Positions 17,615 through 26,255 of a DNA stretch of 44,934 nucleotides are shown piece after piece (the stretch's first letter is position 1; every line of letters starts with the position of its first letter). The notes under the pieces were generated by a model. That model ran no database searches, was not told the origin of the DNA, and saw nothing but the letters and a program-made list of their open reading frames with translations. Both the position numbers and the translations under genes were made by a program. This stretch comes from Longimicrobium sp. (lineage in GTDB: Bacteria > Gemmatimonadota > Gemmatimonadetes > Longimicrobiales > Longimicrobiaceae): positions 1 through 44,934 of the forward strand of contig DASVWD010000069.1 of assembly GCA_036389795.1 (NCBI GenBank), given 5' to 3'.

Positions 17615-18765
17615 CGGGGGCTCCCCTCAGGGTGGCCTTTCACGTGGAGGGCGCCACGATCCGCGGCAACGAGCGCCAGCTCCTGGAGGTCGCGCGGGAG
17701 CTGGGGGAGCGCGGCCACCGGCTGGTGGTGTCGTGCCGGGCGGGAGGGCCGGTCCAGGCCGCCTTCGAGGGGGCCGGCATCCGCACGACGGGGGTCCGCC
17801 CCCGGGGGGACCTCGACCTCGCGAGCGCCGCGCGCTTCGCCCGGTGGCTGCGGCGGGAGCGGCCGGACGCGGTGCTGCTCACCTCGTGGAAGCGCGCGCT
17901 GGCGGCCGGCTGGGCCGCGCGCCGCGCCGGGGTGCCGCGGGTGGCGCTGAGGGTCGGCGGGGTGCACGCGATCCCCCCGGGCGCCCGGGGGTGGAAGTAC
18001 CGGCGCGCGCTCGTCCGGTACGTGGACGCGGTGATCGCCAACTCGAGCCTGGTCCGGGAGCACCTGCTGGCGCACGTGCCCGGGCTGGCCCCGGGCGCCG
18101 TCTACCTCGTGCCCAACGGCGTGCGCCCGCGCCCGGCGCCGCCCGCGCCGCTGCGCGAGGAGCTGGGGATCCCCGCCGGCGCCGTGCTCGCGGCGGCCGT
18201 GGGGGGGCTGGAGCCGCGCAAGGGCTTCGACGTCCTCCTGCGCGCGCTCGCCTGCGCCGGAAGGCCGGACCTGCACCTGGTGGTGGCGGGCGAGGGCCCG
18301 CGGCTCGAGGCGCTCCGCGGCCGGGCCGGGGAGCTCGGGGTGGCCGGCCGGGTGCACTGGCTGGGCCAGCGGGCGGACGTGCCGGCCGTGCTGTCGGCGG
18401 CGGACCTCTTCGTGCTGAGCAGCCGGAGCGAGGGGATGTCGGTGGCGATGCTGGAGGCGATGGCGGCGCGGAGGCCGGTGGTCTCCACCGACGTCGGGGG
18501 GGCGCGGGACGCGCTCGCCCCCCGCTCCGCGCGCCCGGCCGCGGGGTGGATCGTGCCGCCGGGCGACCCGGCCGCCCTCGCCGGGGCGATGGGGGAGGTG
18601 GCGGACGGCCTCGGCCGCGACCCCGCCGCCGTGCGGGCGCGGGTGGAGGAGGCCGCCTGGCGCCTGCGGCACTGGTTCACCGTCGAGGCCATGGTGGACG
18701 GGGTGGAGGCGGCGCTGCGCGGCTCGCGGGAGGCGGCGCCGCCCGGGACGGATCCCGCGCCTTGA
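17611..18765 (+). CDS. GT4 family glycosyltransferase
   Basis: This 384-aa retaining glycosyltransferase starts within the ATGA overlap with the HTTM-like gene. The N-domain begins LRVAFHVEGATIRGNERQLLEVARELGERGHR. The C-domain has VGGLEPRKGFDVLLRAL, LVVAGEGPRLEALRGRAGELG and SSRSEGMSVAMLEAMAARRPVV. It resembles the following gene closely in the segments RWLRRERPDA, LLTSWK and RRAGVPRV, showing local duplication and divergence. It probably adds a distal core or O-chain sugar; donor and linkage cannot be read from sequence. It has a Pro/Ala-rich C-terminus. Confidence 0.88.
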   Translation: MTGAPLRVAFHVEGATIRGNERQLLEVARELGERGHRLVVSCRAGGPVQAAFEGAGIRTTGVRPRGDLDLASAARFARWLRRERPDAVLLTSWKRALAAGWAARRAGVPRVALRVGGVHAIPPGARGWKYRRALVRYVDAVIANSSLVREHLLAHVPGLAPGAVYLVPNGVRPRPAPPAPLREELGIPAGAVLAAAVGGLEPRKGFDVLLRALACAGRPDLHLVVAGEGPRLEALRGRAGELGVAGRVHWLGQRADVPAVLSAADLFVLSSRSEGMSVAMLEAMAARRPVVSTDVGGARDALAPRSARPAAGWIVPPGDPAALAGAMGEVADGLGRDPAAVRARVEEAAWRLRHWFTVEAMVDGVEAALRGSREAAPPGTDPAP

Positions 18766-18781
18766 CGGGGGGCGGGCGGCC

Positions 18782-19891
18782 ATGAAGGTGGTGATCCAGA
18801 ACAACAGCCGCGTCTGGGGCGGCAACGAGAAGTGGCTGGCCACCCTGGCCGCCGGGCTGCTGGCGCGCGGCCATCGGGTGGTCGTCTCGTGTCGCCGCGA
18901 CGGGGCGGTGCGCCCCGAGCTGGAGCGCCGCGGCATCCCCACGGCCGCCGTGCGCCCCGGCGTCGGCGCGGACGTGGTGCGCGGGGTCCGCTTCGCGCGC
19001 TGGCTGCGCCGCGAGCGCCCCGACGCGCTGCTGCTCACCTCGTGGAAGACGACCGCGTGGGGCGCCTGGGCCGCGCGCCGCGCCGGCGTGCCGCGCGTCG
19101 TGGTGCGGCTCGGCATCGTGCGCGGACTCCGGCGCCGCCGCCACGCCCGGGCGTTCCGCCGCGCCGTCCATGCGCTGATCGTCAACTCCGCCGAGATCCG
19201 CGACGAGTGGCTGCGCTCGGCGCCGTGGTTCCCCGCCGGGGCGGTGCACGTCGTCCTCAACGGCATCGTCGTTCCGCCGCCGCTGCCGCCGGAGGAGCGG
19301 GCGGCGGTGCGCAGGGAGCTGGGCGCGTCGCCCGACGCCTGCCTGGTGGCGGGGGCGGGGCACGTCCACCGCCGCAAGGGCTTCGACCTCCTGCTCGAGG
19401 CCTTCGCCCGCGCGGCCGTCCCCGACGCCGAGGCGGCGATCCTCGGCACCGGGCCGGAGGAGGTGAGGCTGCGCGCGTGGGCGGAGTCGCTGGGGATCGC
19501 GGAGCGCGTGCGCTGGCCGGGGCACCGGGGCGACGTGGTGCGCGTGCTCGCCGCCTGCGACCTGTTCGTGCTCTCCAGCCGCAACGAGGGGATGGCGAAC
19601 GTGATGCTGGAGGCGATGGCCGCCGGCACGCCCGTGGTGGCCACCGACGTCAGCGGCGTGCGCGCGGCGCTCGGCGAGCAGGGCGGGCGCCCGCCGGCCG
19701 GGTGGATCGTCCCGCCCGACGACCCCGCCGCGATGGCGGAGGCGATGCGGGCGGTCCTGCAGGGCGACCTGGGCGAGGTGCGGCGGCGCGTGGAGGAGGC
19801 CTCGTGGCGGGTGGCCCGCTGGTTCGGCGTGGAGCGGATGGTGGACGAGGCGGAGGCCGTCCTGCGCGGCGACGCCTCCGCGCGCGGATGA
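18782..19891 (+). CDS. GT4 family glycosyltransferase
   Basis: This 369-aa enzyme lies 16 nt downstream of the previous GT4 gene and is paralogous to it. It opens MKVVIQNNSRVWGGNEKWLATL and carries the donor domain motifs AGHVHRRKGFDLLLEAF, AILGTGPEEVRLRAW and SSRNEGMANVMLEAMAAGTPVV. The shared N-terminal word (R/W)GGNE and LLTSWKT segment place it with the other two in one subfamily. Its stop overlaps the asparagine-synthase-like gene by 4 nt (ATGA). Confidence 0.88.
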   Translation: MKVVIQNNSRVWGGNEKWLATLAAGLLARGHRVVVSCRRDGAVRPELERRGIPTAAVRPGVGADVVRGVRFARWLRRERPDALLLTSWKTTAWGAWAARRAGVPRVVVRLGIVRGLRRRRHARAFRRAVHALIVNSAEIRDEWLRSAPWFPAGAVHVVLNGIVVPPPLPPEERAAVRRELGASPDACLVAGAGHVHRRKGFDLLLEAFARAAVPDAEAAILGTGPEEVRLRAWAESLGIAERVRWPGHRGDVVRVLAACDLFVLSSRNEGMANVMLEAMAAGTPVVATDVSGVRAALGEQGGRPPAGWIVPPDDPAAMAEAMRAVLQGDLGEVRRRVEEASWRVARWFGVERMVDEAEAVLRGDASARG

Positions 19892-21633
19892 GCGACTTCG
19901 TCTTCTCCGCCCGCCGCCGCGCGCCCGGCGAGCTGCGCGCCTGCCTGGAGCGCTACCTGGCCCCCGTCGCCGCCGACGTCGAGGAGCACCACGGCGACTG
20001 GGGCTCGCTCGCCGTCGCCCTCTTCCCGCACGATCCCGGATCCGTCGTCGTGGACGACGGGCGCTTCCTGAGCGTGCTGGCCGGCGAGCCGGTGGTCCGC
20101 ATCGCCCCCGAGCCGGCGGGGCTCGCCTGGCGCGGCGGGCGGCGGCGCGCGCTGCACGACCTGCTGAAGACGGAGCGCGGCCTCGCCTGGGACGACCACC
20201 TCGACGGCCACTTCGCCGTCCTCGGCGTCGACAAGGATACCGGAGACGGGATCGTCCTCACCGACCTCTTCGCCTTCATCCCCCTCTTCACCGCGACCGA
20301 CGCGGAGGGCGCGCTGGTCGTCGGCACGCACGTGGACGCGGCGGCGCGCGCGGCGGGGAGGAACCGCGACGTGGACCCCGTCTCGGCGGCGGACCTGGCG
20401 GCGACGCTCACCTGCACCTTCCCCCACACCCTCTACCGCGGCGCCCGGCAGGCGATGCCCGCCACCGCGCGCCGCTTCGGCCGCGGGGGCTGGGTCGACG
20501 CGGGCCGCACCTTCTGGCGGCCGGAGGAGCGCAACCCGTTCGCCTCCGTGCGCGAGGCGGCCGCCGCGCTGCGGGAGGCGGTGGCGGACGACCTGCGCGT
20601 GACGTGCGACGGGCTGGACGAGGCCGGCATCCTGCTGAGCGGCGGCGAGGACTCGCGGGCGCTCCTGGGCGCCGTGCCGCCGGGGGTGCGGGTGCGGCCG
20701 ATCACCTACGCGGACTGGGAGAGCCGCGAGGTGCGTATCGCGCGGGCGGTGGCGCGGGCGCACGGGGCGGAGCTGGTGGTCGGCCGGCGGAGCCCCACGC
20801 ACTACATGGACGGCTTCGAGGCGGTGGCGTCGCTGGTCGGCGGCCATCACCTCTTCATGGACGTCCACGGCTACGGCTTCCAGGACCGCCTGGGAATGCG
20901 CGATCTCCCGGTCGTCTTCGGCGGCCTGTCGTCGGATTCGCTGCTCAAGTCGCAGTACGGCGTGGAACGGCGCCCGGGGCCGCGCCCGCCCGTGGCCGTC
21001 CCCCGCGAGCCGATGCTGCGCGAGGAGGTGCTGCGCGAGGTGGAGGCGCGCAAGACGGCGTTCCGCGACTGGCTGGCGGAGATGCGGCCGGAGACGGCGG
21101 ACGAGTGGCGGGTGCTGTGGCCGCTGGGCATGCGCAAGCACGGCGGGAACCTGGACGGCAACCGCCGCCTCTTCCGCAGCCACGAGGTCTACCACGCCGC
21201 CGCGGTGGTGAAGCTGGCGGCGGCCGTCCCCCCGGCGTGGAAGCGGCACCGGCGCCTCTTCCACCTGGCGATGCGGCCGTTCTTCGCGAAGACGCGCTGG
21301 GTGCCGCACGGGAGCGTGCGCTACCCGGCGTTCGGGCGCTGGGCGAACCTGCTGCTGGTGCCCGGGCTGGCGGCGGCGCGGGGGGCGCGCGCCGTGCTCT
21401 CCGGCGAGCTGCGCGCGCGGCACCGGCCATGGCCGAAGTGGAGCAGCGTCGCGCTGTCGCCCGAGGCGGACCGCGCCCGGCGCGAGCACCCGCTGCTGCA
21501 GTCGCCGCTCGCGGAGATCTTCATCCCCGCGCCGCCGGAGGAGGTCGACGCCGCCGTGCGCCGCTGGTATCCGCTGCGGCAGCTCATCCTCCTCCAACTC
21601 GCCTACCTCACGCGGAAAGCGAGGGAGGATTGA
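19888..21633 (+). CDS. asparagine-synthase-like ATP-dependent amidotransferase, no N-terminal Cys
   Basis: This 581-aa protein has the asparagine synthetase B layout: an N-terminal Ntn-hydrolase-like domain (about 1-210) and a C-terminal ATP-pyrophosphatase domain with the PP-loop ILLSGGEDSRALL near 247-259. The first residues are MSDFVFS, so the nucleophilic Cys2 required to release ammonia from glutamine is absent. Substrates may therefore be free ammonia, or an intramolecular amide bond as in beta-lactam synthetase relatives. In surface-glycan loci such proteins are often proposed to amidate sugar acids. It overlaps the GT4 gene upstream and ends the GT4 operon before a repeat-filled gap. 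Confidence 0.85.
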   Translation: MSDFVFSARRRAPGELRACLERYLAPVAADVEEHHGDWGSLAVALFPHDPGSVVVDDGRFLSVLAGEPVVRIAPEPAGLAWRGGRRRALHDLLKTERGLAWDDHLDGHFAVLGVDKDTGDGIVLTDLFAFIPLFTATDAEGALVVGTHVDAAARAAGRNRDVDPVSAADLAATLTCTFPHTLYRGARQAMPATARRFGRGGWVDAGRTFWRPEERNPFASVREAAAALREAVADDLRVTCDGLDEAGILLSGGEDSRALLGAVPPGVRVRPITYADWESREVRIARAVARAHGAELVVGRRSPTHYMDGFEAVASLVGGHHLFMDVHGYGFQDRLGMRDLPVVFGGLSSDSLLKSQYGVERRPGPRPPVAVPREPMLREEVLREVEARKTAFRDWLAEMRPETADEWRVLWPLGMRKHGGNLDGNRRLFRSHEVYHAAAVVKLAAAVPPAWKRHRRLFHLAMRPFFAKTRWVPHGSVRYPAFGRWANLLLVPGLAAARGARAVLSGELRARHRPWPKWSSVALSPEADRARREHPLLQSPLAEIFIPAPPEEVDAAVRRWYPLRQLILLQLAYLTRKARED

Positions 21634-21980
21634 ATGGGGGCGACCAGGGCCGGGCGAATCAATTCGCTGCAACAACCACACGAAGTCCGCCTGCGCGGAC
21701 TAGCGGGCTGCGCCCGCGCGCTTCGCGCCCGGACCCGGCCTGCCGGTGCCGAAGGCGGCCACCGCGCCGAACCAGCCTGCGAAGGCAGGCTTCTCGCCGT
21801 TGTTGCCGCGGCTTCAGCCGCCCTCGCCAGGGCTGCGTCGCACGAAGGCCGGCCTCTTCGCAGGGCGACCCATAGATCCTTCGGGCGCCGCCCGGCTTTC
21901 CCGCATTCCGAAGGGACGGTGCAGCGGCGCCCTCAGGATGACATCGATAGGGGGCTGAGGAAGAGCGGCGGAGGCCCCGC
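21634..21980. repeat. 347-bp intergenic region with repeat copy A
   Basis: No gene is recognised. At 21651-21730 sits an 80-bp element (starting CGGGCGAATCAATTCGCTGC) that recurs in inverted orientation at 23262-23343 with about four mismatches. The rest (21731-21955) is a mosaic of shorter palindromes, such as GCGAAGGCAGGCTTCTCGC and GATCCTTCGGGCGCC...GAAGGGAC, ending in a CAGGATGACATCGA word. GCGGAGG at 21967-21973 is the ribosome binding site of the GT9 gene. Confidence 0.65.
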
Positions 21981-23045
21981 GTGAGCGAGCTGCGCTACCC
22001 CTCGCGCCGGGTCTGCGTGGTGCTGCTTACGGGGCTGGGCGACGTGGTGCAAGGGCTGCCGGTGGTCAACGCGCTCAAGGACGACGACCCGGAGCGGCAC
22101 ATCACCTGGGTGGTGGAGCCGATGCCCGCGCCCGTCCTCCAGCCCCACCCGTCGGTGGACGAGGTGGTCGTCTACCGCAAGAAGCTCGGGTGGCGCGGGC
22201 TGCTGGAGCTCAGGCGGAACCTGGCGCGGAAGCGCTTCGACCTCACGCTCAACCTCAACGTCTACTTCAAGAGCGTCTGGCCCACGCTCTTCTCCCGCGC
22301 GCCGCACCGGCTGGGCTTCGACCGCGCGCGCTCGTTCGACTACACCTGGCTGGCGGCGAACCACCACCTGGACCCCCGGCCGCGCGGCCACACGCAGGAC
22401 GGGTTCCTGGAGTTCGTGGAGCACCTGGGGATCCGCAATCCCGGGGTCGAGTACCGCATCGCCATCACCCCCGAGGAGCGGCGCGCGCAGGCGGAGTACT
22501 TCGCCGCGCTGGAGGGCAGGCCCGTCGCCGCGCTCGTCCCGGCGTCGGCGATCCGGCGCAAGGACTGGATGGCGGACCGCTACGCCCGCCTGGTGGACGC
22601 GCTGGAGCACGACTTCGGCTTCCGGACGATGCTGGTCGGCGGGCGCGGCGAGCGCGAGGTGGCGATCGCGCGGGAGATCGTGGAGCGGGCTTCGACCAGG
22701 CCGGTGTGGGCGATGGGCGACCCGATCCGGCAGATGATCTGGCAGCTCGACGGGAGCAGCGTGGTGATCGCGCCCGACACGGGGCCGCTGCACCTGGCGC
22801 GCGCGCTGGAGGTGCCGGGGATCGGGCTCTTCGGCCACACCAATCCCTGGCGCTGCGGGCCGTACGGGCGCGACTACGCGGAGCTCTGGATCGACCGCTA
22901 CACCGATCCCGGCGCCGCGCCCGACCCCGGCCGGCGCGACCCCAGGCACGGCCGCATGGAGCAGATCACCGTCGAAGACGTGCTGGAGCGCGTCCAGCAG
23001 GCGCTCCCGCGCATCCGCGCGCGCGACGGAGCGCGACGTCGGTAA
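21981..23045 (+). CDS. GT9 family glycosyltransferase (heptosyltransferase-like)
   Basis: This 354-aa third GT9 enzyme of the locus starts at GTG 21981 with GCGGAGG upstream. It shows RVCVVLLTGLGDVVQGLPVVNALK at the N-terminus, SAIRRKDWMADRYARL centrally, APDTGPLHLARALEVPGIGLFG at the donor site and HGRMEQITVEDVLERV at the end. It is more distant from the tandem pair at 6546-8692 than they are from each other. It stands alone, bracketed by inverted copies of an 80-bp repeat, so it could have been inserted or moved as a unit. Confidence 0.88.
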   Translation: MSELRYPSRRVCVVLLTGLGDVVQGLPVVNALKDDDPERHITWVVEPMPAPVLQPHPSVDEVVVYRKKLGWRGLLELRRNLARKRFDLTLNLNVYFKSVWPTLFSRAPHRLGFDRARSFDYTWLAANHHLDPRPRGHTQDGFLEFVEHLGIRNPGVEYRIAITPEERRAQAEYFAALEGRPVAALVPASAIRRKDWMADRYARLVDALEHDFGFRTMLVGGRGEREVAIAREIVERASTRPVWAMGDPIRQMIWQLDGSSVVIAPDTGPLHLARALEVPGIGLFGHTNPWRCGPYGRDYAELWIDRYTDPGAAPDPGRRDPRHGRMEQITVEDVLERVQQALPRIRARDGARRR

Positions 23046-23419
23046 GTCACCGCACTTTCCTCCGGCATCGGCGCGGCGGCGGGCGGCCCCCGCCCTGGCG
23101 CCTGGCGCGCCTGTCCCTCTCCCGAACCTCAGGGGAGGGACTTCGGCGCTTCGCGCGACGGGTGGGACGCGGGCTTCTGCGCGCCCGGTAGACTCCCACC
23201 CCGGCGCGGGTTAGTTTCGCCGCGGGCCCAGGAGCTTCCCTGGAGGCGGGAGGCTGGCCGCGGGGCGCGAAGCGCGCGGGCGCAGCCCGCCAGTCCGCGA
23301 AGGCGGACTTCGTGTAGTTGTTGCAGCGAATTCATTCGCCCGGGACGGGTGCCGCCTGCGGAGAGCGGCGGCTCCCTCGGGATGACATTCTCACTTTCGG
23401 CTGAAGCGTTTTCAGATAG
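23046..23419. repeat. 374-bp intergenic region with repeat copy B
   Basis: No gene is recognised. At about 23089-23175 is a GC element (CCCTGGCGCC...GGGGAGGGACTTCGGCGCT) repeated at 27307-27390. At 23262-23343 is the inverted copy B of the 80-bp repeat found at 21651-21730. At 23370-23390 is CTCCCTCGGGATGACATTC, another dispersed word. An AT-richer stretch just before ATG 23420 may hold the acyltransferase promoter. Confidence 0.65.
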
Positions 23420-24436
23420 ATGGCGGAAACGACGACGGCGGCGAAGCGCGCCGCGAAGCCCGCGGAGAAGCGGCGCCACTCGCCGGCGCACCGGGTGGAG
23501 TACGCGCTCGCCCGGACGCTGGAGAAGGCCGTCTCCACGCTTCCGGAGAGCGCGGCGGACGCGTTCGGGCGGCGGATCGGGGGGATGGTCTACCGGATGG
23601 GGATCCGCAGGAAGGTGGTCGAGGCCAACCTCCGCCTCGCCTTCCCCGAGCAGCCGGACGAGTGGATCCACCGCACCGCGCGCGCGGCGTACCAGCACCT
23701 GGGGCGCGAGGCCGCCGCCATGCTGCGCCTGGCGAAGCTCGACCCGCGGGCCGTGGTGGAGCGCACCGTCCCCGTCGGCTGGGAGGAGATGGAGGGGGCG
23801 CTCTCGGAGGGGAAGGGGTGCCTGCTGGTGACCGGGCACTACGGCAACTGGGAGATCGCCGCCGCCACGGTCGCCTCGCGCGGGGTGCCGATCGCGGCCA
23901 TCGTGCGCCGCCAGGGGAACCGGCTGGTGGACGAGCGGCTGGACCAGCTCCGCCGCCGCCTGGGCGTGGAGACCATCTACCAGGGCGAGGCGCCTTCGCG
24001 CGTCCCCCGCGTGCTGCGCGGGAACGGCGTGGTGGGGATCGTGGGCGACCAGGACGCGCGGCGCGCCGGGATCTTCGTCCCCTTCTTCGGCCGGCCGGCG
24101 TCGACCCACCGCGGGCCCGCGCTCTTCGCGCTGCGCCTCGGCGCGCCCATCTTCGCCTGCGTGGCGCGGCGGCTGCCGGAGGCGGGGGTGCGCTACGAGG
24201 TCTCCGGCGAGCGCGTCCCCGTCCCCCGCACGGGCGACCTGGAGGCCGACGTGCGCGCGCTCACCGCCCTGCTGGCGGCCCGGCTGGAGGCCCAGGTGCG
24301 GCGCGCTCCCGAGCAGTACTTCTGGTTCCACCGGCGCTGGAAAACCGAGCCGCGGGCGGAACCCGCGGCGAACGATCGGGGTACCGGCGGCGCCCCCGGG
24401 GCGGCCGGGGACGACACCGGCGAGGACGACGCGTGA
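23420..24436 (+). CDS. lysophospholipid/lipid A acyltransferase (LpxL/HtrB family)
   Basis: This 338-aa inner-membrane acyltransferase of the LpxL/HtrB family adds secondary acyl chains to the Kdo-lipid A precursor. The catalytic HX4E motif is H140-YGNW-E145 in LLVTGHYGNWE. Other conserved segments are NLRLAFPE at 70-77, IVGDQDARRAGIFVPFFGRPASTHRGPALFA, and QYFWFHRRWKTEP near the end. The N-terminal helix is less hydrophobic than usual and preceded by a Lys/Arg/Ala-rich leader of about 20 residues. It overlaps the GT2 start by 4 nt (GTGA). With the kinase and heptosyltransferase genes it marks the locus as lipid A-core synthesis. Confidence 0.93.
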   Translation: MAETTTAAKRAAKPAEKRRHSPAHRVEYALARTLEKAVSTLPESAADAFGRRIGGMVYRMGIRRKVVEANLRLAFPEQPDEWIHRTARAAYQHLGREAAAMLRLAKLDPRAVVERTVPVGWEEMEGALSEGKGCLLVTGHYGNWEIAAATVASRGVPIAAIVRRQGNRLVDERLDQLRRRLGVETIYQGEAPSRVPRVLRGNGVVGIVGDQDARRAGIFVPFFGRPASTHRGPALFALRLGAPIFACVARRLPEAGVRYEVSGERVPVPRTGDLEADVRALTALLAARLEAQVRRAPEQYFWFHRRWKTEPRAEPAANDRGTGGAPGAAGDDTGEDDA

Positions 24437-25425
24437 TCTACATCTGCATCCCGGCGCTCAACGAGGCCCGCACCGTCGGCGTCCTCCTCTGGCGCATCCG
24501 CCGGGTGATGGACGAGTTCCCGCGCGACTACCACGTCCTGGTGCTCGACGACGGCTCCACCGACGACACCCCCGAAGTCCTGGCGCCCTACGCCCGCGTG
24601 CTCCCGCTCACGGTGCTGCGCAACGAGCGGCCCACGGGGTACGCGGCCGCGCTGGAGAAGCTGATCCGCGAGGCGGTGCACCGCTCCACGCACCCCAAGC
24701 GCGACGTGGTGATCACCCTCCAGGCCGACTTCACCGAGAGCCCCGACGACATCCCCCACTTCATCAAGAAGCTGGAAGGCGGGGCCGACGTGGTGGGCTC
24801 GGTGGTGGCGGGCACCGAGGGCGAGCTGCCCCGCTCGCTGCGCTGGTCGCGCAAGGGGCTTCCCTGGCTCGTGGGACGCGCGCGGCTGCCGAAGGAGCTG
24901 GGCGATCCGCTCTCGGGGTTCCGCGCGTATCGTGTGGCGGTGCTCAGGCGCGCGCTGCAGGACCGCGACGGCCGGCCGCTGCTCACCCGCGGCGGCTGGG
25001 CGGCCAACGCCGAGCTCCTCCTCTCGGTATCGCCCCACGTGCGGCGGGCCGAGGGGGTGGAGGTGTCGCTCCGCTACACGCGGCGCCAGCGCGAGACGCG
25101 CTTCCGCCCGTGGGGCACCGCGCTGGAGCTGTGGGACCTGGTGCGCCGGGCCCCGCGCCGGCCGGCCGCCGCTGCCGCGGTGGAGGCCGCGCCGCCGGCG
25201 CCCGCCCCGGGTCCGAAGCCGGCGCACGGCCACAAGCCGCCGACCGGCCCCCGGCCCCCGCAGGCGCCGAAGCCGGCTCCCGCCATCCGGGCCGCTGCCC
25301 CGCAGCCGCAGGCCGAGGAGGGCGTGGAGGGCGAAGCGGCCCCGGCCGCCGGGCCCAAGCGCAGGCGCTCGCGCTCGCGGCGCGGGCCGCGCAAGCAGCC
25401 GCCCCCCGCGGGCGAAGCCGGTTGA
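24433..25425 (+). CDS. GT2 family glycosyltransferase with low-complexity tail
   Basis: This 330-aa protein has a GT2 (GT-A fold) catalytic domain at residues 1 to about 235, similar to dolichol-phosphate-mannose-synthase-like enzymes: IPALNEARTVGVLLWRI, VLVLDDGSTDDTPEVL (the DDGS metal/nucleotide motif), and ITLQADFTESPDDIPHFIKKL. DPLSGFRAYRVAVLRRAL and YTRRQRETRF follow. Unlike typical family members it has no membrane helices. It continues into about 90 residues of Pro/Ala-rich sequence (APAPGPKPAHGHKPPTGPRP) ending in a basic patch (KRRRSRSRRGPRKQ). The tail may tether the enzyme to membranes or nucleic acid; that is speculation. GTG 24433 overlaps the acyltransferase stop. Confidence 0.88.
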   Translation: MIYICIPALNEARTVGVLLWRIRRVMDEFPRDYHVLVLDDGSTDDTPEVLAPYARVLPLTVLRNERPTGYAAALEKLIREAVHRSTHPKRDVVITLQADFTESPDDIPHFIKKLEGGADVVGSVVAGTEGELPRSLRWSRKGLPWLVGRARLPKELGDPLSGFRAYRVAVLRRALQDRDGRPLLTRGGWAANAELLLSVSPHVRRAEGVEVSLRYTRRQRETRFRPWGTALELWDLVRRAPRRPAAAAAVEAAPPAPAPGPKPAHGHKPPTGPRPPQAPKPAPAIRAAAPQPQAEEGVEGEAAPAAGPKRRRSRSRRGPRKQPPPAGEAG

Positions 25426-25462
25426 GACACTCCGTTCATGAGCGGTCGTGGAGGATAGCGTG

Positions 25463-26230
25463 ATGAAGACGATTCGCAGGAAGCGATGGGCGGTGCTCCC
25501 CGCGCTGGCGGCCGTGGCCGTGCTGGCGGGGGCGGCGGCGCCCCAGGACGGCTCCCGCGCCACGGCGCGCCACCCCTTCGGCGCCGGCGAGCGCGCCGAG
25601 TACCAGGTGCGGCTGGGCGCCGTGTCGGTGGGCAGCGGCACCATCGAGGTGGTGGGGACCGAGACGGTGGGCGGCCAGGCCACCTACCACGCCCGCATGC
25701 GCGTCTCCGGCGGCTTCGGCCCCGCGCGGGTGAACGACCGCTACGAGAGCTGGATCGACACCGACGAGCTCTTCTCGCGCCGCTTCCGCCAGCAGGTGCA
25801 GGAGGTGCGCTACCGCCGCGACCGCACCTACGACTTCTTCCCCGAGCGCATGACCTACCGCCGCGAGAACGGCGACACGGGGACGCTGGCCAGCAACCGG
25901 CCGCTCGACGACCTGTCGTTCATGTACTACGTCCGCACCCTCCCGCTGGAGGTGGGCGACGAGTACACGCTCAACCGCTACTTCAAGGAGAGCGGAAACC
26001 CGGTGGTGGTGAAGGTGGTGCGCAAGGAGACGGTGCGCGTGCCGGCCGGGACCTACCGGACCATCGTGGTGCAGCCGGTGATCCAGACCGACGGCCTCTT
26101 CGGCGAGGGCGGCCGCGCGGAGATCTACTTCTCCGACGACCGGCACCGCATCCCGGTGCTGATCAAGAGCCGCGTCCCCGTGGTGGGCTCGCTCACCATG
26201 TCGCTGCGCAGCTTCCGCCCGTCGTCCTGA
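25463..26230 (+). CDS. exported DUF3108 protein
   Basis: This 255-aa protein has a signal peptide (RRKRWAVLPALAAVAVLAGAAAPQ) followed by a DUF3108 domain, a family of periplasmic beta-rich proteins of unknown function. Family segments are FGAGERAEYQVRLGAVSVGSG, the central PLDDLSFMYYVRTLPLEVGDEYTLNRYF, and SDDRHRIPVLIKSRVPVVGSLTMSL at the end. GGAGG at 25450-25454 sets ATG 25463 rather than GTG 25448. It sits 37 nt after the GT2 gene and is probably in the same transcript. A lipid- or glycan-binding job in envelope assembly is inferred from position only. Confidence 0.88.
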   Translation: MKTIRRKRWAVLPALAAVAVLAGAAAPQDGSRATARHPFGAGERAEYQVRLGAVSVGSGTIEVVGTETVGGQATYHARMRVSGGFGPARVNDRYESWIDTDELFSRRFRQQVQEVRYRRDRTYDFFPERMTYRRENGDTGTLASNRPLDDLSFMYYVRTLPLEVGDEYTLNRYFKESGNPVVVKVVRKETVRVPAGTYRTIVVQPVIQTDGLFGEGGRAEIYFSDDRHRIPVLIKSRVPVVGSLTMSLRSFRPSS

Positions 26231-26255
26231 TCCCCCACGCATCCGGCCGACCGAC

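Noticed and set aside
13391-21681. Very long open frames on the minus strand across the glycosyltransferase operon
   Set aside because: They overlap well-supported plus-strand genes with intact motifs and overlapping starts and stops, and their translations are Arg/Ala/Pro/Gly-rich without recognisable domains.
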